This document shows positions 22,815-35,544 of a stretch of DNA of 64,000 bases, one piece after another (within the stretch, counting starts at the first letter, position 1; each line of letters opens with the position of its first letter). The DNA lies in assembly GCA_029891345.1 (NCBI GenBank), contig CM056994.1, forward strand, positions 221,692,491 to 221,756,490. The letters are read 5' to 3'. Made by a program: the position numbers and the translations under genes. The notes beneath the pieces are model-generated. The model searched no databases, was not told the DNA's origin, and was given only the letters and a program-made list of their open reading frames with translations. The stretch comes from Dryococelus australis (taxonomy: Eukaryota; Arthropoda; Insecta; Phasmatodea; Phasmatidae).

Positions 22815-25540
22815 ACCAAGGTAAGATATTTTCAGTTCAGCTGCTTTTGAATTCTTCAACATGTGATGAAGCATATGATAATCTGTGGTAAAATTTATTT
22901 TAAAAAGGCTGTATTCAGGTTGGTTATTAGAAGTGGCTTGTTCATGATTATCTAATGTTATAAACGTTTGGAATTAAGCTTTGTTTTTTTTTAAAATGAA
23001 TTACAAAATTAAATGTGCTTAATGCATGCAAAACTTGAGAGTTGAAGTAAATAAGCTGAATTGCTTGAGTACATATGTTAGTATATACTATCAGATATTT
23101 TGACCAATTGCATTTTTATCCTAGTGCCAACTGAAGTGCATAAATTTCATTAGTAAATGGGGGCATATGGTTGATTAAAATGTTTAAAAATTGTCATTTT
23201 GTTATGTTATGAAATATTCTCCTTAATTCAGTAGACCTTATTTATAAATTGTGTAGTATTTAAATTATTTATCTCATCTATGATCTCTTGAATGTCACTT
23301 TAAGTGGTATGATATCAAAGGCAATAGTACATTTTCATATTTGGTATAGGCGTACCATTGTGTTGTTGAAAGCAGTAAGCATTTTGCAGTCGTTGTTGCT
23401 GCTTCCTCCATGGTTTATCTACACTAGCCAAGAAAATGGATTTCTTAAGTAGGAAGTTGTGTTCCAGTGCACATATATGTACTACATGAACACACCATGT
23501 GTGGTGGTCAAAGTAATGATCAAACTTAATAGTTCTACGAAATTTAATTGGGGTACTCTCCATAGGCACTGACATAGTATTCTAAGAAGTAACCTAATTA
23601 GTCAAGTAAAATAATGATGCATTTTATATTTTACTATGGAACGATACTTACTAAAATCCTAAATTACCAAATCGCAACCTCTTCTAAACAAGTGACTTAA
23701 TAGCATCCGAACTAAAAACTACTACACATTAAAATACTATTGTACTAAATGGTAACTTTGAACACAGTCGCACTTGTGTGGTATGTTTGGGTGTGTTTGT
23801 TTCTTTTTACATAAATAAGTAGAAATAAAACATTTTAAAAGGATTGAGGTGAGCAATTTTACCATAATTTATAAAAACCTGCTAAATGAAGAAGTGATCA
23901 ATTAGTGTCTATGAAATTAACATTTGAAAATGAGTGGAAGGAGGCGATACTCTTTCCCCTTCTGTACTTAACTGTGACTTTAGTAGGGTTACAAATTTGA
24001 CAGTACACCCATTTCAATTAATATTTTCCCCAATCCCGAGTTACTCTGTACTACAAAGATACTCTTTTTTTTGTTGATGAAGAGGTACTAAATATTACCA
24101 AGCTACAGAATAGTCCTTTGTGTATAATTTTTGGTTACAACCCCCAAAATTTCATAATTGGTTCAATTAGGTTATGAAGAATTGACTGAGTTTTCAAATG
24201 TTTGTTACTTATGGTTGAAGCCTGGCTGCCAGTGGATTAACCATAGCTGCCTGTGTTTCACTTGAGGCAGTGTAGTTGTGGCATAACTGCACGACAAAAC
24301 TGATTTATATGTGTAAAGGTGGACTCGCAACCATTCATCGCACCTGTCAGGCGGTCGCATGATCTTCGACCAATCGCAAAGCAGTGTTTTTTTATCCATC
24401 AAACTTTAACTTTCGACACACCGACGGATGGACCACTACCCTCTGACGAGATTCTGTAGACACGAATACGCACTTTGAAATAAAATGCAACGCACTGGAT
24501 ATGTGTTTATTTATCTTGGTGATAAATTCAGGAAATTAAAATTTAAACAATAATTGAGTACACATTTTTATCACGTAAAAATTTATTTCCCCAAAATGGC
24601 CCTCTCTTGAAAATTTATATACCTTCTACGAAAGAAGAAAGCAGCGAAAAAACCATCTCTTATAGGAATATAAATCGTGAACTATTTATTTCGTTAATAA
24701 TTTAATGATAAAAACTTCAAAAGTCAGTAAGTTTATATTTAGGCAACTTATTTTGTTTCTAGGTTAATCTTAAATATCTCAAATATATTGCTGCTTATAG
24801 AGCTAATAAAAGTCACAGTGATAAGTCATTAACTGTGGAGAGAGCTATCTTTAATTAATCTTTCGTTAATTACACACAGATAAGTTGTGGAGATATTTCT
24901 GTCCAAAAAATTTTTTTAGTTATGTTCATCCCCAATATTTTTTTGCACAAAAATAGGCTTCGTAACTGCTCCATTCTCAAGAATTTATTGAATAAAGCAG
25001 ACGGTTATGTATCTGAAAAATGAAATACCGTTTAGCATTCATTGTCTTACTTATAATTGATTAACATTTGTCCTTTGTAACTTGCAACATCTAAATCTGA
25101 GCCCAGTAACATGATTCTGTTACAACTGATTATCCTTGTTTCAAATGACAATATTTATGCTTTAAGTGCATTTTATAATACGGCATAGTAATATGAATAA
25201 GCTACTGCTGCACATACTACGAGACAACTGCAATTAAATCACGCATGCCGAGCCATGTAAATTCGAATCTCCCGGGTATTCATCAGCACAAGCCGCTAGG
25301 AGCCCTGTTGTACCGTGTCTCACATGTTGAAAATGTTGAAAAGCCTCAGTTCGCCATATCGTCCTTCTACCATATTTGGTTAAGGTTTATTCTACTACAG
25401 GAGGCTTATTCTATGCTATTCGTTTCCTCTCAACAAAAATATTCGTGATTACTCGAATTTTCGGTTACTAACTAAATATGCCATTCTAACCACATTCTTG
25501 TGTCTGTTTGATGCTATGTGTTCGATGAGAGAGATGAAGC

Positions 25541-25570
25541 GATAACGAAGCCCTTTCGGCCTTCGTTATC
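25541..25570. repeat. hairpin, 10 bp perfect stem
   Basis: GATAACGAAG at 25541-25550 and CTTCGTTATC at 25561-25570 around a 10-base GC-rich loop. Confidence 0.75.
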
Positions 25571-28439
25571 ACATTTTACTACAAAAACTTGAATCGTGTT
25601 AACGGCTTGGAATGTACTGTAAAGGGGTTGAATATGTCTTTGGAGGTGGTGAATGTGAGGTTTAGGATGTGGTTTAACCGACTAGGTGCCAGGTATCGCC
25701 AAGGAGATGCCGAGATGAATGTTGTAGCATGAAGACTCTTGATGATCCCAGTATTGTAGACCGTAGGCCCAGACTAAATCTCTTCACAGCTGATGCTGTT
25801 GGCATCTGCCCTATGATTATTATTCCGAATTAAATTGCACTGTAGTAGTTTGCTAAATGGTAGCAAGTTGGTCGTCTATGTACCATGCTGTCCTGTCTTG
25901 GTGAGAAACTTACAAAACGTTAACACTCGCATATGTGGATTGTTACAGCCAACCACACACCCATAAAAATACGGAACAACTTGCTAAGACATATGCACGG
26001 GAAAAGACTGAATGAAATCAAAAGATACTGACGTGATGTGTGGGTATTGTTAGGGCCCATCCCCTTAAACGCACAAGGCGGTCGAAATAACTTGTGTATT
26101 GTTCAGTTCACAGAAGTATTTATTCGACTTTACTAAACCTCCCTCTGTGAGGAGCACTTTACATGCGGAGATTGTGGCGAACAATTCCGGCCACTGCGGT
26201 TATACTGTGAAACAGTCTTACAACAATAATGACATTACGGTGCTAAATGCTTCCCAGGGCGATGCTATTCCCAAGGGAAGTGAGAGTAGTGTACCAGAAA
26301 GCTAAAACGACAAAGGTTCCATTAAATTAAAGTGTATTGCAGTTAAGTGTCCATACCAAAATGATGGCTGCCCAGCACGTGGGAAAAGCCAGAGCTCACG
26401 ACACACACCATCCTCGTACAATGCTACTTGCTGACTGATTCTCCTGCCTGACACGCGGGCGGGCCTCGGCTGACCCACGCACCAGAACAGAAGTACTTCC
26501 TGCCACAAACATACATCTCCTGCTTTACATCATGCTACTTACCACAACTTACATGGAAAAATACATAAACGAATCTGCAATACAAAACACTGGTGAATGA
26601 TAATGAACATAGTGCTAGATGAATGATGAAATGAATTACATATGCAAACAAGCTAACAACACCCAGGGAAAAAGAAAAAACGACAAACAATAAATCCTTT
26701 AATAACACATAACAAGAATGAATGTGTATGTCCTGGAATCTCTAGTTCAGCTATTATTTAGGCTCTACATGTATACCACTCAATTTCGCAGAGTCTCTAC
26801 CGCAGTCGTTCCTGCAACCACTGGATGCACTTGCACCATCGTGTTCTCATACTGCACTATACTGCATTGCTCCTCATTGTGCACCCACCACCTGAATCAT
26901 TATCAGATCTTCAGTAGAGCGCACATCCCTGCTGTGGTGTTACTGCACAAAACATGGCTGGACAAACTGTCTTAAGGGTGAGGATCGTGGCACATGCAAA
27001 TTGCCCCCCATTCAAGCCCCCCTGGCCTATGCAAGACCATTTGTAGGCCATCAGATGTTATTTGCAACAGCTGCCAGTGCAGGCTGGTCTGTGTGACCAC
27101 AGGTGGTACTACTGCTCCTGTGGCCCTGCCCACGATGCTTGCTTGCATGCTGCTGGCGGTTGCCCCTTCCTGGTAGGCGATTCTGGCTGCTTGCACTAAT
27201 GACACACTGCTGGCAGGTAACCCATTGCCTTCACTGTCTCCCAGCTTGTTTCGTTGGTTCCTGCCCTATTTGAACTGTGCTGCTTTGGAAGTGACACTAC
27301 CTTTTCTGGGCACTTTTAGGTATTTTCTTAAGTACTACTCAACATCTTAATTTTCTAACCTTTAACTCAGTTGTTTCTTTCCTGTTTGGGAGATTTTGCT
27401 ATTTCCTGTTAAGTAAGCTAATTTTGCCCTCGCTTTTCCTAAAACTATTTTGAATTGTATCTCTGAGTACTAAGCTGTATTTTATAGTTTTAGAGAGTAC
27501 TTTCCAAGTCCAGTTATTTCCCTGTGTTGCGAACTATTTTTAGTCTTTAATTTACTTTGTGCGACACTTATTGGGACTCCTGAAACTCTGTTTCATTTGT
27601 GTGTGTTTGTGTAATCTTGTAAAGCTATTTTGAGATTCAGTTTCACCTTTTGAGAGTTTCGTATCATCCGATATTTTGATAAACTCATTTTGAAATTCTG
27701 TATATCACTGTTACTTTAACTCTGTTATTATTTCTAGCTATTGTTTCGTATTTGTGTTATTCAGAAAAGATAAGGTTAGAGGCTTATCAAATTGCAAGTG
27801 AAAAGACTTTTGTTTGAATAAACATTGAGTGGTTTCTAAAGCACTTTTGGAACAAACATGTGTCATGTTGTTTACTATTTCAGAATATTTTAATAAATTA
27901 TTTGGGTCGCCGGAATTGTTTCCATGTAGAAAAGGTACTTTCCTCTTCAGCTCAGGTAGAAGTAGGAAATGTGCCCCTCTCTAAAAATCTACCTCCGTGG
28001 CGAAGTTCGCCTGGAAATCTAGCTTCGTTTTTCGTATCATCTGTGGAAACGAACACATATTTGCTCTTTTAGGAGTTCTAAACATAGTACACTGCATGAC
28101 TCATTAGACAGCATTGTCGTTTGCATAGATACTAACTTATAAATCATATCGGTAGATGGCACGCTAGATGCAATTAATGCTAACAGGACAGGAGGTAAAG
28201 AAAGAATTTCTGTGGATTGTATCATGGGAAATGTTATGGTCCGCAAATACATCGCCATAGGTTTTCTGTGCGTGTTTCCATTTGCTTTGAGTTATTTTTA
28301 CGTAATTTTGTATTTAGTAATGTATTACTATTTAATGATATAGCATGTAAATTACAACTTTACACATTCCAAATCGTAATAATAAAATGGAAACGAAATT
28401 AATGGTTTTCTGTGATTAAAATCACTATAACCCATTCTC

Positions 28440-29848
28440 CATTCGAAGTAACTTTCTGAGAGACCTGCTAAATATTTACTTGCAGGCTCATTTAATATCC
28501 TTCCGCCAAATGTAAACAAACATTACCATGTGACTGGCATGTAGCATCTGTCAAAATAAATGTTTACATGCCATTGTGTGTATATGTGCTCGTATACTTT
28601 CGCTACACCTAAAAATAAACATTGAAATGTGACTTCTACTTTTATACCTGTCAAATGTGTTGTTTACAGCTTTTCAAGGAATTCTGTCAAGGAATTCTGT
28701 CTTAGGTCTATTTCAAAAACCATTTCGTACGAATATTCACCGTTTAGGCCTATAACATTATTTAGGTCAGCTTTCTGACATTTTAAAAATGCCTGAATTA
28801 ACGATAGTTGTTATGGTTATGTTACATTAACATATTTGTTTTCCACGACATAGCACATTACACGTAATGCATGTTAACATTTTGCAGCGACTGTGATAAA
28901 CACTGTTACTACTGCGGGGTAATAAGCTGTAGTATTTAACTTTTTGTTATTGATATGTGTTGGGTTATTTCTTTAAAACTACGGCCTCAATTCGAAAAAC
29001 GAAGGAATGGACAGTCCAATGAAAAAGCGACATTAAAATCAAGCACGCAACTCATGTCGCTCATTTTTCGTTATAGAAACATAAAATATAGCGGTGAACA
29101 CACACTCAAATAAACCTATCGTAACGTTTATTCCACTAATATTTATATGTATTGCTACTTACTGTGTGTTAGGTTTATTGAAATTTATTGGGGCTGAGCT
29201 TGGTTATTTTGTTGGGATTGGTGGTAAATCATGTTACATGACTGCGTTTCAAACCCCCGGGCAAAGGTACGATGTTGTGATAAGTAAACATATGTGGATG
29301 TAAATAAATAACTTAGTCATAAGAACAGTTCACATTTACGATGTATAAATAGTTCACACCAAATATTTGAATTTATGCACATAAAGATCCAGGGTATCTA
29401 TCACCAAACAATCATGCCACGCTATTTCACATGCAGTGGTTAACGAAACACACCGTAACAGTATGTTTATTAGTACCGCAGAGACACAGATTTATCACAT
29501 CATAACTTGCTTACGCAGGTTTAAAAAAAACACTGTCTACAAACATGATGTAATTTGAAGTATTTTTCGGAGTAAGTATAATTTATGCTTCGTTTGGTAA
29601 AGAAGCAACACGCCATGTCATGGCTCGCCATGTCTGACAACTTCATTTTGTTTCTGTCCCGCCATCATATCTAAATATATTTAAAAAAGTATTCAAACTT
29701 TAAAATCTCTTTTCAGTTGTAAATTACAAATTCAAAAATCATTTTTTTTCTGTAATAAGTATGAAATATGCTACAATTGAAAACATGCACAATTATGTAC
29801 ATACTAGAGAAGTGAATTTTCCCTAGTGTGAAAGAGACAAATACAGAG

Positions 29849-29919
<71 letters not shown>

Positions 29920-30407
29920 ATGACAAAGCTCGCTCAGCAGACATTTGCTTCAAAATTGCTCTCGCTCGATAAAACAACACTGTACCATTACGGCCTTCTC
30001 ACGATATTCTCTGCTGTTATTTTAAAATGTAAAAATGAGTTATGTTGCCATCGGGGCTACCTATATATTTTAATATTCTAATAGGCACCATTTAATTTAC
30101 AAATATTATACTAAAAACTAGGTTAAAATAATATTTTAACTGTGAACTAGTTCTTACCAGTCGTTGCCATCACGTCGCTGCTCTCGCTGTTGTTAATGCA
30201 GATTTAAAAAGAAATTAATATTACAAGTTATAAAAGATATTAAGGTAAAGTTTCATTTATTCAATAATGCAGTACTCTAAAGTTAACCACAGTGTTATAT
30301 ATTTGTGGAATACAGGTTATTGAAAAAACAGGTTGGCATATTATGCCTAGAGTGTTTTTTCAAAGGTTGATATTCATAAGTCACTTCCAATCGGGATTGG
30401 ACTATAC
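28440..30407. repeat. interspersed repeat family R, copy 1 (~1.9 kb)
   Basis: Collinear with 42815-43812 plus 48672-49466 (copy 2, split by a LINE); the 3' third also matches 60625-61200 (copy 3). Shared blocks include 'tttacatgccattgtgtg', 'cattgaaatgtgacttctac', 'atatttatatgtattgctac', 'ggttgtaaattacaaa'-type and 'cctagagtgtttttt'. A frame at 29094-29303 survives in both long copies over about 30 residues (KFIG...YFVGIGGKSCY) but resembles no known protein. The class is unknown: no terminal repeats or transposase were found. Copy 1 alone carries a GA microsatellite. Confidence 0.75.
29852..29916 (+). repeat. (GA)n microsatellite, about 32 units
   Basis: An uninterrupted GA run. The equivalent place in copy 2 (near 49010) has only 'aaagagacaaagacagatag', so the expansion arose after the two copies separated. 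Confidence 0.95.
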
Positions 30408-31679
30408 CTGCAGATCTGACTTAATTGTGGTATCAGAAAAATAAAGAATTAGAATTGCTATATGATTTTAAGTACGCAATAATATGTATACTGATTGTTA
30501 TGTGAAGCCCATTGACTATGTTCCAGTTCATTTAAATTTGTTTTCTCTTAATTTGTGTTGTAATTGTGTAAGGTTCCTGGCGGAAAACTTGTTTGATGCT
30601 GGGACTTTTTCTGTATAATTCTTTCGTAAAATGTATGTAGTGATTTCACACTTGAATTTTGCATGATACAATAGCATATACGGAACAATTTTCCCACGAA
30701 ATAAATTATTGTGAATATAAAATACACATTTAATTAATATTTTAGCAATGTATGCTGAATTTCTATTATTTAATGAACTTGTTATTATGATTATGATACA
30801 CAGGTTACTGTTTTATTGAAATTAACTCACCTGAGTCTGTACAGTAACATTTCAAGTCTGCTATAACATAAATTTTCTGGTGATTGTATTCATGATTCAG
30901 GAAAACATTTTAGATTTATAATTCGGAAAACTGATGCATGGCCTTACAATATTCTAGTTCCAGGACGGTGACTCTGATATATATCTGTGTGTGTGTATGA
31001 GTGTATGTGTGTGTTAATATTTTATGCCCTCTATTGAACTGTCATGTATAACATGTTAAGTACAAATAAAAAGTAACTACTCATAATGCTTATTTTTGTA
31101 ACTTTATGAATATATTCACAACTCATAACATTGTCCGGTATTTCCAGATTAATCAACACTGAAAGAATCGATGATATCTGCCGTGTTTTCGACAGGGGGG
31201 AGAAAAAGGGTACATTTACCTGGGCCCGGAGACACGCGGGATGAGAAGAAAAAAGGGGGGAGGGGGCACCCGCTCGGAGTTACGGGAAAAAAACTACAGC
31301 AGTGAAGGGTAAAGCCCTAATGAAGGGGGCCACGAAATATCAATTTGTGATGGGCCCGAAATTTCTGTCTATGGCCCTGGACAACTCTGTCTAGAAGGTA
31401 TAGTTTTGGACGCAGGAATCTGGGTTCGAATTCTGGAGAAAAAGAAACAACACACACACAATTTATAATGTCTGATAGAATTTAACTGCGTTATTGTTGT
31501 ATTGGAAAGGTGGAGGTGTCAGGGAGGAATTTTAAATGTGTTGTAATTCTATATTTATGCAGAGGCTACGACTAAAGCTATGGTAATAGAAATCATTTAG
31601 CACCTTTCTAATAAAATTTTCTCTCAAGGTTAGTAGCTTAAGTGTATACTTCTAAATTATTATTTTATTTTAAAATGGA
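30408..31679. other. no gene recognised; G-rich island near 31190-31400
   Basis: The island at 31190-31400 stands out from the AT-rich surroundings, with runs of G (31195-31200, 31255-31266) and 'tgggcccg' motifs, and ends in a tRNA-like 'tctgggttcgaattctgg' near 31420. It is probably an old repeat, but I cannot name it. Confidence 0.3.
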
Positions 31680-31901
31680 GTGAATTTATTTAACTTGCGA
31701 CCCACATACACACTGCACTTAGCACCGCAATCACCATCAGCCCCACACTTAACACCACAATCACAATCAGCACCGCAATCCCAATCGTTCGATTATTCTT
31801 TCTCTGCTCCACCTGCTCCACATGCTCCACCTGCTCCACCTCATGTGATTGACATGTCAGTGTCTGCACAATGTATTAATGGTGCAGTACGGTTGGTTTA
31901 A
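31680..31901 (+). other. low-complexity open frame (Ala/Pro/Ser/Gln repeats)
   Basis: A 73-codon frame whose body is built from short repeats: a degenerate 18-bp 'gcaccgcaatcaccatca' type unit, then the 9-mer CTCCACCTG or a variant of it about four times. The peptide has APQSQSAPQSQS and APPAPHAPPAPP. This is minisatellite expansion that happens to stay open. There is no sign of a real gene. Confidence 0.4.
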
Positions 31902-32038
31902 AGTCAATATGATGCCATAGGGCTTGCATACTTTTACATTATAAACAGTAGGGAGGTAAGCAGACAGGTTTAGTTTCACAGGAGCTTTGTAAAAGTTGGA
32001 TCATCTCGGCTAGCTTCTGCCTCTTTGCATAGATTTTT

Positions 32039-32480
32039 CCTCGAGTTTTTTTTCAAGGTCAATCAAGGCCATGGGGTCAAGGTCAAGGTATCTGCATCTA
32101 ATATGGTATTAGTAATCTGTAATGTATTATGCATACTGACTATTTATTTTTCTTGAGTTTTTGATTTGAAAATCAGTCAAGGTCCTGGGGTCAAGGTCGA
32201 GGTTGCCTGCATCTAGTATGGCAGTAGTAGTCTGTACTGTATTATCCATGCTGACTTTTATGAATTTTCCTTGAGTTTTTCCAAGGTCATTCAAGGTCAT
32301 GACGATAAGGTCGCGGTAGTTTGCATCCAATATGGTGGTGGTAGTCTGTAGTGTATTATGTTTTCTGACTTTTGTGTAACTTTTCTCGAGTTTTTGTTTT
32401 CAAAATCATTCTAGGTCATGTGGTCAATGTCAAGGTTAGAGGTCAGGGGTCATGAATCACAGGTCGAAATTAAATTGCTA
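32039..32480 (+). repeat. ~115 bp minisatellite rich in AGGTCA half-sites
   Basis: Units start at 32039, 32151, 32269 and 32384 with 'c(t/c)(c/t)gagttttt', and continue with several AAGGTCA/AGGTCA elements, 'tgcatc.a.tatgg', 'gta.tctgta.tgtattat' and 'ctgac'. Unit lengths are 112, 118 and 115 bp, with a fourth partial unit. TCAAGGTCA is the extended half-site bound by monomeric nuclear receptors of the FTZ-F1/ERR type. Another AAGGTC-rich stretch lies at 32762-32800. Confidence 0.85.
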
Positions 32481-33164
32481 ATTAGCATGGTTTCCAAGAT
32501 GGCAGACAATTGATGTATACCAAGATGGTCGCCTATCAAGGGTATGGGCGAGAGTGTGGATGACAGCCCACTAATTTTTTAGGTTAGGGGAGGTGGGAAC
32601 CTTGGGAAATTAAATTTTAAAATATTATTTTACAATTTTTAATATTGTGTTTTAATTTTTTTTTATAATTTTTAACAATTAAATTTGAATATTTCTTTAA
32701 TAATCTTTAATAACAAATTTCTTGGGAATTTTTTGGATTTTTTTTTTAGAATATTTTGAATTTTCAAGGTCGCGGTCAAAGGCCAAGGGTCAAGTTCAAA
32801 AGTCATCTGCACACAGCATAGTGCAAGATGGCTGACAAACAAGATAGCTGATGGTTAGGTCTGACTCTGATCCTGGATCCCTTGTATCGATTTGGTATTC
32901 CACTGCTATGTAGGTCCTAAGGAAGCCCTTAAATTACTTAAACTGGGAAAAATTGGATTTCAAGGGCTTCTTTCTTTATATGAGGGGGCTTCTACTTTTT
33001 GTTAGGAAAAAAACTGAGATTTATTAGGAGAAGGGGAAATTTTTAGCGTATTTTGGTCGATTCTGAGAGAAAAGAAGGGAAATTTTGAGGGAAGAAGAGA
33101 AAAAATGGTGAGCGGTGACTTAACAACATGGCGGCGGCCGAATCCTGACAACCTGTAAACTATA

Positions 33165-33240
33165 ATTTATATATATATATATAGACACACACACATATAT
33201 CCTATATAATGAGACCGCCTCTGTCTGTACGTCTGTCCGT
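33165..33240 (+). repeat. TA and CA runs followed by CTGT-rich simple sequence
   Basis: (TA)n at 33168-33182, ACACACACAC at 33185-33194, then 'ctctgtctgtacgtctgtccgtc'. This is a common type of repeat boundary. Confidence 0.6.
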
Positions 33241-33514
33241 CTTTAATACTTCTAAGTCCCTTGAAACTCAACAGAAGTACTTCAAATTTTTCAGAGCGAA
33301 TCCTCAGGGCAAAATACAGGTCAAGTTCTAATTTCAGCGAGATCAGATTATGCAATCATTACCTTTTACCCTAAATACTCATTTTTTAATTACTTTTTTT
33401 CCTATATGAAAGTTTTCTATTAATGCATAGCGATTATTGCATAGAGTTATGAAGGTAATGGAATATCATTTTTGTTTACTCTAAATGTCTCGCTTCAGTG
33501 TTAACTTAATTTCC

Positions 33515-33615
33515 AAGTGGGGCCTTAGTGGCTCAGTGGATAGAGCTATTCCAAGTGGGGCCGCAATGGCTCATTGGATAGAACTATATCAAGTGGGGCC
33601 ACAGTGGAAAAGTGG

Positions 33616-33647
<32 letters not shown>

Positions 33648-33803
33648 GGGCCTTAGTAGACAAGTGGATAGAGAGATTACAAGTGGGGCCGCAGTCACTC
33701 AGTGGATAGAGCAGTCCAAGTGGGGCCAAAGTGATTAAGTGGATATAACTATATCAAGTGGGGCCACAATGGCCAAGTGAATAGAGAAATATATAAAATG
33801 GGG
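33515..33803 (+). repeat. tandem array of a 38-bp unit resembling a tRNA/SINE 5' end (A box)
   Basis: Seven units plus a partial eighth start at 33515, 33553, 33591, 33643, 33681, 33718, 33756 and 33796. The consensus is AAGTGGGGCCGCAGTGGCTC followed by AGTGGATAGAGC and 5-8 bases. The core TGGCTCAGTGG fits the tRNA A-box consensus exactly, and no B box is present. The third unit carries a TA-repeat expansion. Similar 24-base sequences (CGCTTCARTGTTRASTTAAT and three more) flank the array at 33491-33514 and 33811-33834. Confidence 0.85.
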
Positions 33804-33949
33804 CAGTAGTCGCTTCAATGTTGAGTTAATTTCACATCATTCCATTATTACCTACAATTATATATACAATATGCTTTGTTTTTCAGTCTTTGTAGGATAA
33901 CCAAAATTTGTAACATGGTAATTATTCTAGGCACCTGACAATACAAAAA

Positions 33950-34180
33950 AAAGGTCACGGACTGGGCCTCTAGTGTCTGCGGAGTCTCCATGGCAAACCA
34001 CCGGCTGCTCTACACCGGCATGCCCTTGCACCTGAACTGTGCCTAATCGCTCCAGCGACCGGGCACTCACTCTATTCTGTGCAGAGTGCTTAGCTCCACT
34101 GCGGTGACATTGCAGGCTACAACTGGACAAACGGTTTTAGGGGTAAGAGTACATGACACATGTCACATTTGAAGGATAGG
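33950..34180. repeat. GC-rich repeat fragment, weakly similar to 26800-27000
   Basis: Both places contain a GC-rich block ending in 'ctggacaaac.gt.ttaggggt.ag' and 'acacatg/gcacatg'. The minus-strand frame (SCSLQCHRSGAKHSAQNRVS) is not recognised. It is possibly a remnant of an LTR element. Confidence 0.35.
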
Positions 34181-34682
34181 ATAAATTGCAGTTTTCAGAT
34201 AATCACTCTGGAGTGACTTGTGACTGTCACACATTTGAATAGTATGAACAAGACATTTCGTAGTGTATATTGCATAACTCTAAGACACAATTTAGACAGT
34301 TTTTTTAACACTACAGACAATATCACACAGACACTAAAGATTAAACAACTATATTTTAACAAAGACTACAAATCACTTTAAAATATAAAACATTTATTAC
34401 AACTAGAAAATTACTGCTGTCAGCCAAACTATTCGATTATTGTGTGGGGTGAGGAAGAAATCATTTCTTAATAAATTTAACCTTCCACATCTATGAATAC
34501 AGAGTGGCACGATTTTAGAATAGTTAACTGGTTATTCAGTGACTGATGCAGATTTCGTTCTTTTAAAATCGTCTCTCAGGGTAGCAATAAATAGAGTAGA
34601 GATTCTTGAATTTGCTTTTAGGAGGGGACTTCTGGTAAACATTTTAATTATGTAATTTTAACTTTCGTGAGAAATGATTTGC

Positions 34683-35075
34683 AGGGGCAAGATGGTGAGG
34701 GAGATGGGAACTATAGGCTATCAGTGGTGATGAAAGAAATGGGGTGGAGCTCATTGAAGGACAGGAGGAAAGTTGAATGGTTAGTCAGGATGTACAGGTT
34801 GGTGAATTAAGAGGGAGGTTGGGGAGGGCTACACTGCAAGCTAAGTAAGGGGGTGTTTAGAGGAAGAGGAAACAACAGTGAGAAGCTTCAGAGGGTGTGG
34901 AGGATAACAGAGTGGGGTAGGCAGTCCATGCTTGTGAGGTCTGTGAGGGAGTGGAATGTGTTGAGGGAGGAATTGGTATCTGTGAGAGGGGTTGGTAAGT
35001 TCAGGAAGGGAGTGGAAAAGGAGTTGGTTGGGTGAATGAGAGGTAGCCTAATTGTGAGTGTATGTATGTATGTTG
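34683..35075 (+). mobile_element. CR1-like LINE, 3' fragment
   Basis: The plus strand encodes VMKEMGWSSLKDRRK and then the frame ending ...SVREWNVLREELVSVRGVGK and KELVG-stop at 35033-35035. It is almost identical to the minus-strand copies at 889-1240 and 43855-44200. It ends with GTAGCCTAATTGTGAGTG and TATGTATGTATG. One stop interrupts the frame near 34807. It is severely 5'-truncated. Confidence 0.9.
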
Positions 35076-35544
35076 GAGACTATTATTATCATTATAAGTA
35101 TCAAAGTGATACTTCTATGCTAAAACTGTCCTCCTTATCACATAGAGAGTATATATAAATATATTATATATATTTTATATATATATTAAAAATGTCTTAT
35201 ATCAGATTATTTGTAAATTATGGCCACTAGGACAATTGAAATTATTTTCAGGGTTTTGCATACTGTGCTATATATCTGAGTTAGGCTATTACTTGATAAG
35301 CTTCTCACACCATAGAAAATTTAAGTATTTGACTTTACATTTCCTTTCCTCTGACGAAACCTCCAATGCACAATACAAATGTAAAGCCAGAGTTCAGACA
35401 ATTGAACATTGGTTCTGCGATCTTCGTAAAAATATGTATAGTCTTATATAAATGATTAAAACATTATCTAGGAATGCTTTTTAAGTACCTTTATTAGAAA
35501 TAGGCTTAAAATTTTTATTAAAAGTTTATTTCAAAACAAAAAAC

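Larger units (their letters stand above)
21791..28439. other. long region without a recognised gene
   Basis: AT-rich sequence. Minor landmarks are a 14-base C run (22386-22399), a hairpin at 22780-22814, a perfect hairpin at 25541-25570, and an unassigned pyrimidine-rich block (27180-27830) with AATAAA near 27818 that could be an old LTR. About 26800-27000 shares short motifs with 33950-34180 ('tggacaaac.gt.tta.gggt..g'). Open frames are short and resemble nothing known to me. Confidence 0.35.

Noticed and set aside
29094..29303. 69-codon hydrophobic frame in family R copy 1, partly kept in copy 2
   Set aside because: Conservation extends over about 30 residues only, and is no better than the surrounding non-coding sequence of the repeat.
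31380..31445. tRNA-like sequence around 'gtctagaaggtatag' and 'gggttcgaattctgg'
   Set aside because: A and B boxes can be imagined, but the anticodon arm is too short and does not pair, and no acceptor stem forms. At best a SINE or tRNA fragment.
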